Positions 37,776 to 44,685 of a stretch of DNA of 64,000 nt are shown here, in pieces. Position numbers and translations under genes: made by a program. The notes beneath the pieces are model-generated. The model searched no databases. It was not told the origin of the DNA and saw nothing but the letters and a program-made list of their open reading frames with translations. Source of the DNA: Myxococcus guangdongensis. GTDB lineage: Bacteria > Myxococcota > Myxococcia > Myxococcales > Myxococcaceae. The first letter of the stretch is position 1; the number at the start of each line of letters is the position of its first letter. The DNA is taken from assembly GCF_024198255.1 (NCBI RefSeq), contig NZ_JAJVKW010000002.1:496001-560000 (forward strand), in the 5' to 3' direction.

Positions 37776-39688
37776 CCGCGACGCAGAACCCGCTTCTCGC
37801 CCACCCGGAGCGTCACCTTCTCCCGGTCGAAGTACTCGGACAGAGGGATGACGAACTTGCGGCTCTGTCCCACCAATTCCTTGAAGGACTGGGTGGTAAT
37901 GTCCTTCTTCTCGCGCAGGTGGGCAACCAGCCGTTCCTTCAAGGCCCCCAGACTGCCCGCGTCGAAGCACAGCTCCTCGCTGACGCGGACCACCTTGCCT
38001 TCGGCCATCAATGTTTTCAGCAGCTCGCGCAGGCGGGGCGCCGGGAGCTGGAGCTTCTGGGACAGCTCGCCCTCGGTGGGCGGCGCCAGCCCCGCCGCGG
38101 ACAGCTCCGCGGCGAGCCGCGCCCGCGCCGCCTCGTCCCCCAACGACAGCGCGCGTCCGCGCCCCTTCAGGCGCACCAGGTCCCGCTCGACCTCCAGCTT
38201 CCCCGCGTCCCCCAGCCCCTGCAACACCCGCTGGAAGGCCCGCGCATCCAACTCGCCGGACAGCCGCTGACGAAGCTCTTCGCGGGACAAGCCCTCACGC
38301 AAGGGCTCACGCTCGTGGAAGGCCGCCAGCACCGCGAGCGCCCGGCCTTGCAGCCCCTCGAGCACCTCGCCGGACAGGTACAGCCGGCTCTCCCGGTCCA
38401 ACAGCACCACCGCGCCCCGCGCGCCCAGGAGCTCCAGCGCGCGCGTGAGCACCTTGGGTCCCAGCGCCGAGCGGCCGAACAGCGCCTGCTGCGTGAGCCC
38501 CGCGTAGCCCGCCTGCCGGAGCAGCCACGCCACCTGCCCCGCCGGGTCCGCTTCTCGCAACGGCGCCACGATGGACGCGCCACCCTTGCGGCGCCTGGGC
38601 GGGGAAATCGACAGCACGCGCCCGCCCGCCACCGTCGCGCCCCGCCCCGGCAGCGCGCGTGAGCCCCGCAGGATGAAGCGCTGCCCCACGAGCGCGGCCA
38701 CCGGTGCGTCCAGGCGCAGCTGCGCGAGCGTCGTCTCGCCGGGCTCCAGCCGCTCCACGTCCAGCAGCGCCACCGTGGCCTCCACCTGCGCGGTGCCCAG
38801 GTGCAACAGCAGCTTGCGGCGGCGCGGCAGGGGCGACGGCGCGGAGGGGAGCAGCGTCAGCTCCACGTCGAGCATGCGCGTCTCGGGCAGCTCTCCTGCG
38901 CGCGTCAGCACCTGCCCCCGGTGGAGCGACTCCGGCTCCACGCCGGGCAGATTCACCGCGGCGCGCTGGCCCGCCTCCACCCGCGTCACCGCGCGCCCAT
39001 GCTGCTGCACCCCGCGCACGCGCAGCGGCCCGGGCGTGCCTGGCAGGAGCGACACCGCGTCGTCCACCGCCACCGTGCCCGACAGGAGCGTGCCCGTCAC
39101 CACGGTGCCGAAGCCCTTGAGGGTGAAGACGCGGTCCACCGGCAGGAAGGTGGGCCCCTCCGAGGGGCGCTTGCCCAGCGAGCCCACGGCCCGGGTGAGC
39201 GCCGCGCGCAGCGCCACGAGCCCCTCGCCCGTGCGCGTCGAGCACGGCACCACCGGCGCGCCCTCCAGGAACGAGCCCGCGGTGAGCGCGGCGAGGTCCG
39301 CCTCCACCAGCGCGCGCCACTCGGGCCCCGGCTCCGCCAGCAGGTCCGACTTGGTGAGCGCGACGACGCCGGCGCGAACGCCCAGCAGACTGCAGATGTC
39401 CAGGTGCTCGCGCGTCTGGGGCATCACGCCCTCGTCCGACGCCACCACCAGCACCGCCAGGTCCACGCCGCCCGCGCCCGCGGCCATCGCCTTCACGAAG
39501 CGCTCGTGGCCCGGCACGTCGACGACGCCCGCGAGGGTGCCGTCGTCCAGCGTCAGGTGCGCGAAGCCCAGCTCCAGGGTGATGCCCCGGCGCTTCTCCT
39601 CCTGGAGCCGGTCCGTGTCGATGCCGGTGAGGGCCTTCACCAACGACGTCTTGCCGTGGTCGATGTGGCCCGCCGTCCCGACAATCAT
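37772..39688 (-). CDS. selB: Selenocysteine-specific elongation factor (SelB)
   Basis: A 638-residue translational GTPase that delivers selenocysteyl-tRNA to the ribosome at UGA codons with a SECIS element. GTPase motifs GTAGHIDHGKTS (4-15), RGITLELGFA, DVPGHERF and TKSD are intact. Two beta-barrel domains follow, then C-terminal winged helices (from about 400) that read the SECIS RNA. The ATG at 39688 begins MIVGTAGHIDHGK, the family start. Its stop overlaps the histidine kinase start. selA, selD and tRNA-Sec are not seen in the window. Confidence 0.94.
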   Translation of the reverse strand: MIVGTAGHIDHGKTSLVKALTGIDTDRLQEEKRRGITLELGFAHLTLDDGTLAGVVDVPGHERFVKAMAAGAGGVDLAVLVVASDEGVMPQTREHLDICSLLGVRAGVVALTKSDLLAEPGPEWRALVEADLAALTAGSFLEGAPVVPCSTRTGEGLVALRAALTRAVGSLGKRPSEGPTFLPVDRVFTLKGFGTVVTGTLLSGTVAVDDAVSLLPGTPGPLRVRGVQQHGRAVTRVEAGQRAAVNLPGVEPESLHRGQVLTRAGELPETRMLDVELTLLPSAPSPLPRRRKLLLHLGTAQVEATVALLDVERLEPGETTLAQLRLDAPVAALVGQRFILRGSRALPGRGATVAGGRVLSISPPRRRKGGASIVAPLREADPAGQVAWLLRQAGYAGLTQQALFGRSALGPKVLTRALELLGARGAVVLLDRESRLYLSGEVLEGLQGRALAVLAAFHEREPLREGLSREELRQRLSGELDARAFQRVLQGLGDAGKLEVERDLVRLKGRGRALSLGDEAARARLAAELSAAGLAPPTEGELSQKLQLPAPRLRELLKTLMAEGKVVRVSEELCFDAGSLGALKERLVAHLREKKDITTQSFKELVGQSRKFVIPLSEYFDREKVTLRVGEKRVLRRG

Positions 39689-39707
39689 CGCATCACCGCG
39701 GTACGGC

Positions 39708-40529
39708 TCAGGCGCCCGCCTTGTCCGGGTCCTCGTCGAAGCGCGCGTCGCCGGTGCCGGGCGCGTAGTCCCACGGGAAGACGACGAGCGCCCCCGTGGA
39801 GATGCCCGCGAACTGGGGCGCGTACGCATCCGGCTTCGCCACCAGGCACGCCGTGGACACCTTCTTCGCCCCCGCCTCGCGCGCCAGCGCCATGGCCAGC
39901 TCCAGCGTGTCTCCGCTGGACGCCACGTCGTCGACGATGAGCACGCGCTTGCCCTTCAGCTCGCGCGGCATCTCGTTCGAGGGCTTCGGTCCGCCCCGCG
40001 GATGCGCCTTGTCGCCGCGGTCCCGGCTGCGGCGGCTGATGCGCACCGGATGGAACGCGCACCCGAGCGCCGACGCCAACGCGCCGCCCACGAACACGCC
40101 GCCATGGGCCACGCCCACCACGGCCTCGGGCTGGAAGGACTTGCGGATGTCGTCCGCCATCTGCTGCACGGCGCGGTCCAGCTGCGCCCACGACAGCTCG
40201 CGCAGCACGCCCGCGGTGCGCTTGCGCGACTGGTCCTTGCCCGTCGGCTGACGGGGGGCCTCCGCTTGAGGCGCCAGGACCATGTCCGATGGGATGGAGA
40301 CCAGCTTCTGCGCCTGCGCGCGCGCGGCCGCGGACGGCGACGCGACGCGAGACTTCGCGGGGGCCTTCTTCGACGACGAAGGCTTCGGGGAGGATTTCGC
40401 GGTGGGCTTGCGCTTGCCCTGGGCCTTGGGCCCGGGTGCTGCCCGCTTGGTGGCCACGGCGGTGAGCTCCGGCTGAAGTGCGGCCCCGTCATACCCCGAG
40501 GCGCGCGCCCTGGCCACATCCCCGCTCAC
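39708..40529 (-). CDS. Phosphoribosyltransferase with basic Lys/Ala/Pro N-terminal tail
   Basis: A 273-residue protein. Residues 25-75 are rich in Lys, Ala, Pro and Ser (PKAQGKRKPTAKSSPKPSSS), like histone H1-type or TopA tails. The C-terminal part is a type I phosphoribosyltransferase with the PRPP loop VLIVDDVASSGDTL near 203-216, resembling hypoxanthine/xanthine-type enzymes (WDYAPG near the end). It likely salvages a purine base, but the substrate is not certain. GTG start at 40529. It precedes selB by 19 bases and may be co-transcribed with it. Confidence 0.82.
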   Translation of the reverse strand: MSGDVARARASGYDGAALQPELTAVATKRAAPGPKAQGKRKPTAKSSPKPSSSKKAPAKSRVASPSAAARAQAQKLVSIPSDMVLAPQAEAPRQPTGKDQSRKRTAGVLRELSWAQLDRAVQQMADDIRKSFQPEAVVGVAHGGVFVGGALASALGCAFHPVRISRRSRDRGDKAHPRGGPKPSNEMPRELKGKRVLIVDDVASSGDTLELAMALAREAGAKKVSTACLVAKPDAYAPQFAGISTGALVVFPWDYAPGTGDARFDEDPDKAGA

Positions 40530-40585
40530 ATCCCCACCACCTCACGGACACGAGGCGGTGGGAATCTCCCGGCCACGGCCTTCAC

Positions 40586-41617
40586 TCAGGCCTGGAGCTT
40601 CTCCTCCACCATCCGGTCCGCGACCTGCTCGGGGCGCAGGCCCGACTCCTTCGCGCGCCGCAGCACGGTGTCGATGGTGTCGAAGATGTTCGCCGCCCGG
40701 GCGTACGCCTTCTGCCGGTCATACCCCGCCCACTCCTGGGCGACGTTGATGAGGCCGCCCGCGTTGGCCGCGTAGTCGGGCACGTACAGGATGCCCCGGC
40801 TGGCCAGCTGCTCGCCGTGGCGCATGGTGAGCAGCTGATTGTTGGCTGCTCCACACACCGCCTTCACCTTGAGCAGGGGCAGCGTGGTGTCGTTGATGGC
40901 GCCGCCCAGCGCGCACGGGGCGTACACGTCCGCCTCCATGCGGTGCAGGGTGTCCGCGTCCACCGCCGTGGCGCCGTACTGCTTCACCGCGTGCTCCACG
41001 CTGGCCGCGTTGATGTCGCTGACGAAAATCCGGGCGCCGCGCTCGTGCAGCTCCTTCACCAGGTACATGCCCACGTGGCCCACGCCCAGCACGGTGACGC
41101 GCAGGCCCTTGAGGTCCGCGCCGCCGAAGACGTGCTTGGCCGTGGCCTCCATGGCGCGCGCCACGCCGTACGCCGTGACGGGCGACGGGTCTCCGCTGCG
41201 CTCCTTCAGGCCGACGACGTTCTTCGTGTGCTTGCGCACGTGCTCCATGTCGTCGGTGCTGGTGCCGCTGTCCTCGGTGGTGATGTAGCGACCGCCGAGC
41301 GACTCCACCGCGCGACCGAAGGACTCGAACAGCTTCGCCCGGTCGAAGTTGCCCCGGGGCAGCATGATGACCGCCTTGCCACCTCCGTGCGGCAGCCCCG
41401 CGAGCGCCGCCTTGTACGTCATGCCGCGCGCCAGCCGGAGCGCGTCCGCGACGGCTTCCTCCTCGCTGGTGTACGTCGACAGCGCGCGCGTGCCACCCAG
41501 CCCGGGGCCGAGTCGCGTGTTGTGCATTCCGACGATGGCGCGAAGCCCCGTGCGGGAATCACTGAGCAGATGGACGGCTTCGTAGCCGCCTTCGAGCAGT
41601 TGCGTGAAGTAACTCAT
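40586..41617 (-). CDS. Leucine dehydrogenase (Glu/Leu/Phe/Val dehydrogenase family)
   Basis: A 343-residue NAD-dependent deaminating dehydrogenase. The catalytic glycine-rich/lysine segment GMTYKAALAGLPHGGGKAV and the Rossmann motif VTVLGVGHVGMYLVKEL are present. PCALGGAIND and NNQL fit leucine/valine dehydrogenase rather than glutamate dehydrogenase, as does the short length. It would make branched 2-oxo acids, precursors of isovaleryl-CoA and of iso-branched fatty acids, which are important in myxobacterial development. GAGG precedes the ATG. Confidence 0.88.
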   Translation of the reverse strand: MSYFTQLLEGGYEAVHLLSDSRTGLRAIVGMHNTRLGPGLGGTRALSTYTSEEEAVADALRLARGMTYKAALAGLPHGGGKAVIMLPRGNFDRAKLFESFGRAVESLGGRYITTEDSGTSTDDMEHVRKHTKNVVGLKERSGDPSPVTAYGVARAMEATAKHVFGGADLKGLRVTVLGVGHVGMYLVKELHERGARIFVSDINAASVEHAVKQYGATAVDADTLHRMEADVYAPCALGGAINDTTLPLLKVKAVCGAANNQLLTMRHGEQLASRGILYVPDYAANAGGLINVAQEWAGYDRQKAYARAANIFDTIDTVLRRAKESGLRPEQVADRMVEEKLQA

Positions 41618-41651
41618 GGCGCGCGGCCTCTACCGAGGCCACGCACCCAAG

Positions 41652-42542
41652 TCAAACCGAGCCGCTCTCCAACATGCGCCGAATTTCATCTCCTGGAATG
41701 ACATAGCGCGTCGTGCAGAATTGACACGTTGCTTCAGCCTGTCCTTCCTTCTCCAGCACGTCCTGGAGTTCCTCGCGTCCCATGGCGAGCAGCGCGCGCT
41801 TCACGCGGTCCTCGCTGCACGAGCAGCCGAAGCGCAGCGGATAGCGGGCCATCACCTCGAAGTCCGCCTCCGGGAGCAGCGCCCGCAGCACGGCGGACGC
41901 ACCCGCGGGGGCATGGGCCCGCAAGGCGCCTTGCGCGTCACGACGCAGCCGCTCACCGAGCGCCTGGAAGACCTCCAGGTCGGCATTGGGCAGCGGCTGG
42001 ACGAGCAGGCCCGCGACGATGCCCAGCGACTCCGGCTTCCCGTCCACCTCGGCGGGCAACTGCATGAGCACCACGTGCGAGGGGAGCTGGTCGGACTGAT
42101 TGAAATAGCGCTCCAGGTCGCCGGCCAGGTCGAAGCGCTCCAGCTCCACCAAGGAGCGGTAGTGCTCGCCCCCGCCCAAATCGCGCAGCACGGAGAGGAA
42201 GCCCTTGTTCCCCAGCACGGGACGCCAGTGGTACTGGTCGTCACTGCCCGTGTACTCCACGAGCGTGTTCTTCACGTAGCCCCGCACGAGCCCGGACGTG
42301 TCGCCGTCCACGAAGAGGCCCCGCAGGGGGCCGTCGCACTCGAGCTGGAGGTTGACGCGGGAGTCGCCCTTCTGGAGGGCGCCCAGCAGGGCGGCGGCGG
42401 TGAGGGACTGGGACAGCAGCGCCGCGGCGGCCGGGGCGGTGTGGTGGGTGGCCCGGGCCTGACGGGACAGCTGCGTGGTGAGGGCCAGCACCACGCGGAC
42501 ATCGGACTTCTTCAGCAATCCACTGACGAGCTCATCGGACAT
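41652..42542 (-). CDS. hslO: Hsp33 redox-regulated holdase chaperone (HslO)
   Basis: A 296-residue chaperone activated by oxidation. The C-terminal redox switch CSCSED ... CQFC supplies the four zinc-binding cysteines (Cys-X-Cys and Cys-X2-Cys), which form disulfides on oxidative stress. GALQKGDSRVNLQLECDGPLRG is the conserved N-terminal core. It lies 34 bases before the leucine dehydrogenase gene on the same strand. Confidence 0.93.
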   Translation of the reverse strand: MSDELVSGLLKKSDVRVVLALTTQLSRQARATHHTAPAAAALLSQSLTAAALLGALQKGDSRVNLQLECDGPLRGLFVDGDTSGLVRGYVKNTLVEYTGSDDQYHWRPVLGNKGFLSVLRDLGGGEHYRSLVELERFDLAGDLERYFNQSDQLPSHVVLMQLPAEVDGKPESLGIVAGLLVQPLPNADLEVFQALGERLRRDAQGALRAHAPAGASAVLRALLPEADFEVMARYPLRFGCSCSEDRVKRALLAMGREELQDVLEKEGQAEATCQFCTTRYVIPGDEIRRMLESGSV

Positions 42543-42807
42543 GACAGGGCGAGTAGCGTGCCCGAGCCCGGCGTGCCCGCCAACGTCAGAAGGCGGACGC
42601 CCCGTCGCATGCCGGCCCGGCAGCAGGCCCGCCCGGGGTGACGCATAAGTCCAGGCTTATGCCTCCATGCGCGAAGGCTGGGATGCGCAGGTGCGGAAGA
42701 AATCCAGCGTCGTGGCCGGAACGGCTATAAACCGCCGACCGACAGTCAGTCACCTGACCTTGAGCTGGGGCGCGGCCACCTGCCCGCGCGCCATCGCTGG
42801 AGAACCG

Positions 42808-43485
42808 ATGAGCACCCAGGCCGCCACCGCCGACGCCGTTGCAACGAAGACTCCGCTCCTCAAGTCCCGCCTGGGCTCGTTCCTCGCGGTGGTGCCCCTG
42901 AGCTTCTGGGTCGTCAACCACCTGTGGAACAACCTGGCCGCCTTCAGTGGCGGCGCGGCGTGGCAGAGCGCCGTCACCACGTACTCCAACCCGTACGCCC
43001 AGGGCCTCACCTTCATCATCGTGCTGCTGCCGCTCCTGTTCCACACGGGGTGGGGCCTGGTGCGGCTCTTCAGCTTCCGGCCCAACAACAACCGGTACAA
43101 CAACTACGGCAACTTCAAGTACCTGCTCCAGCGCGTCAGCGCCCTGGGCGTGCTCGCCTTCCTGGGCGCCCACATCTGGCTGGCGTTCCTGCGCCCGCGC
43201 CTGACGCTGGGTCACCCGGAGCTGTTCGAGGACATCGCCCGGGAGATGCACTTCCACGGCCCCACGCTCGTCGTCTACCTGCTGGGCACGCTGGGCACCG
43301 CGTACCACCTGGCCAACGGCCTGCAGGGCTTCGCCATGGGCTGGGGTCTGCTCGGCTCCGAGCGCGCCATGCGCCGCTTCGAGCCGGTCTCCATCATCAT
43401 CTTCCTGCTGCTGACGGCGATGAGCTGGAGCGCCATCTACGCGCTGTACCAGGCGGGCGCGGCCTTCGGGCCCGCGGGCCACTAG
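42808..43485 (+). CDS. sdhC: Succinate dehydrogenase cytochrome b subunit, di-haem type (SdhC)
   Basis: A 225-residue five-helix membrane protein of the B-type (Bacillus-like) cytochrome b558 family. Four haem-ligand histidines are visible, one per helix: NHLWNN, FHTGWGL, GAHIWLAF and YHLANGLQG. It would anchor SdhA and SdhB and exchange electrons with quinone. No sdhA or sdhB follows; the next gene is convergent ssb. The ATG at 42808 has GGAGAA upstream, and the open frame to 42667 has no homology. Confidence 0.9.
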   Translation: MSTQAATADAVATKTPLLKSRLGSFLAVVPLSFWVVNHLWNNLAAFSGGAAWQSAVTTYSNPYAQGLTFIIVLLPLLFHTGWGLVRLFSFRPNNNRYNNYGNFKYLLQRVSALGVLAFLGAHIWLAFLRPRLTLGHPELFEDIAREMHFHGPTLVVYLLGTLGTAYHLANGLQGFAMGWGLLGSERAMRRFEPVSIIIFLLLTAMSWSAIYALYQAGAAFGPAGH

Positions 43486-43555
43486 GCCCCTTGCGTCACC
43501 GGGCACTCCGCGAGGGGTGCCCGTCGCTCGAAGCGCCCACCTTCTGAAAAGCACA

Positions 43556-43590
43556 CCGGCCGCCCCCGAGTCCTTCCGGGGAGCGGCCGG
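43556..43590. terminator. Bidirectional terminator between sdhC and ssb
   Basis: CCGGCCGCCCCCG (43556-43568) pairs with CCGGGG...GCGGCCGG (to 43590). T-rich stretches flank both sides (TTCGCTTCT on plus; TGCTTTTC on minus). A smaller hairpin GGGCAC/GTGCCC lies just before it at 43501-43522. Confidence 0.65.
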
Positions 43591-43638
43591 TTCGCTTCTG
43601 GGGTGTCCGACCGGAGCGGCCGGAGGCCAGAGACGGGC

Positions 43639-44142
43639 TCAGAACGGGATGTCGTCCTCGTTGTTGCCGCCGCTGCTGCCACCGCCCATGCCGTCATCCA
43701 TCGGAGGCGGCTGGCCGTAGTCGTTGTTGTCGCCGCCGCGCGGCTGCGAGCCGAAGTTCCGGCGCCCGCCACCACCACCGCCGCCACTGCCCATGTTGTC
43801 CCCGGCGTCACGGCCGCCCAGGAACGTCACCGCGTTGGCCACGACCTCGGTCGTGTAGTTCTTGCGGTTCTCCTTGTCGGTCCACTCACGCGTCTGGAGG
43901 CGGCCCTCGACGTAGCACTGCCGCCCCTTCTTCAGGTACTCGCCGCAGAGCTCCGCGAGCTTTCCCCAGACGACGATGCGGTGCCACTCGGTCCGCTCCT
44001 GCTTCTGGCCGTTCTTGTCGGTCCAGCTCTCGCTGGTCGCGATGCGGAAGTTCGCGACCGCCTGACCGCCCGGGGTGAACCGCACTTCGGGGTCCGCACC
44101 CAGGTTGCCGATGAGGATGACCTTGTTCACGCCTCCTGCCAT
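43639..44142 (-). CDS. ssb: Single-stranded DNA-binding protein (SSB)
   Basis: A 167-residue SSB. The OB-fold covers 1-112 ([20 protein letters not shown], then [16 protein letters not shown]). A Gly/Asn/Pro-rich linker follows, ending in the acidic tip DDIPF that recruits replication and repair partners. SSB coats single-stranded DNA during replication, repair and recombination. GGGAG lies upstream of the ATG, and a GC hairpin sits just before it. Confidence 0.96.
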   Translation of the reverse strand: MAGGVNKVILIGNLGADPEVRFTPGGQAVANFRIATSESWTDKNGQKQERTEWHRIVVWGKLAELCGEYLKKGRQCYVEGRLQTREWTDKENRKNYTTEVVANAVTFLGGRDAGDNMGSGGGGGGGRRNFGSQPRGGDNNDYGQPPPMDDGMGGGSSGGNNEDDIPF

Positions 44143-44685
44143 GACTGCTCCCTCTTCCTTTTCGTCGAGTTCCCCCCCACCACGGGGGGGAAATAGGCCC
44201 GCCGGGCGTCAGCCCTGGCAGGTTGCCTTCCACGTATAGCAGTGCGCCCTGACATTTCCAGAAGGCGGACCGCGGCACGGGGTCCGCCCGGGCGACAGCG
44301 CACCAGACGAGCAGGCAGGACCTGACGGGTACGGGACGGGCCCACCTGGGCGTGAACCCGAGGGCTCAGCGCACGGGACGGCACTCGAGGCGAACCAGGA
44401 CGGAGGTGCGTCCCCGAGCGTCGCGCGGCGGAGCCAGCCCTGAAGCACGGCCGGGGCCCCCGCACAGCGCTGTAGCTCGGCGATGCGAGGCGCGGGGCCC
44501 AAGGCCCGACAGCACGTGAAGCCCACACGTCCGGGGGCTTCGAGGCACGGGATGGGCGGTACGAAATCACCGCCCGGGTGCGGCTCGGCGATGCGAGCCC
44601 CAGCCAACACCCGGAGGCCACGCGCCCAGGCACCTTCCGGTCCGACGAGACGCGGAAGATGGGCGCGCGCGTGGCGCGACGCTCG
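44143..44685. other. Gene-free stretch between ssb and dacB with degenerate repeats
   Basis: About 540 bases without a convincing gene; the open frames here lack homology and look like chance ORFs in GC-rich DNA. A motif of about 31 bases (CGCCCGGGTGCGGCTCGGCG...) at 44571-44601 recurs, with about four mismatches, at 44691-44721 inside the 3' end of dacB. A shorter copy (GCTCGGCGATGCGAGGC) occurs near 44475. It also holds the ssb leader hairpin. Confidence 0.5.
44170..44192 (-). promoter_or_regulatory. ssb: GC-clamp hairpin in the ssb leader
   Basis: On the minus strand TTCCCCCCC pairs with GGGGGGGAA across a GTGGT loop: nine perfect pairs, seven of them G-C, 28 bases before the ssb start and just ahead of its ribosome-binding site. 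It could affect initiation or transcript stability; no T-run follows, so it is not a standard terminator. Confidence 0.45.

Noticed and set aside
37772-39688. A tRNA-Sec or selenoprotein gene next to selB
   Set aside because: I searched the flanks by eye for a long-variable-arm tRNA and for a conserved in-frame TGA within a gene and found neither.
44209-44610. Minus-strand ORF of 133 codons between ssb and dacB
   Set aside because: No ribosome-binding site or recognisable domain; Pro/Cys/Arg-rich translation looks random. Only its repeat similarity to the dacB end is of note.
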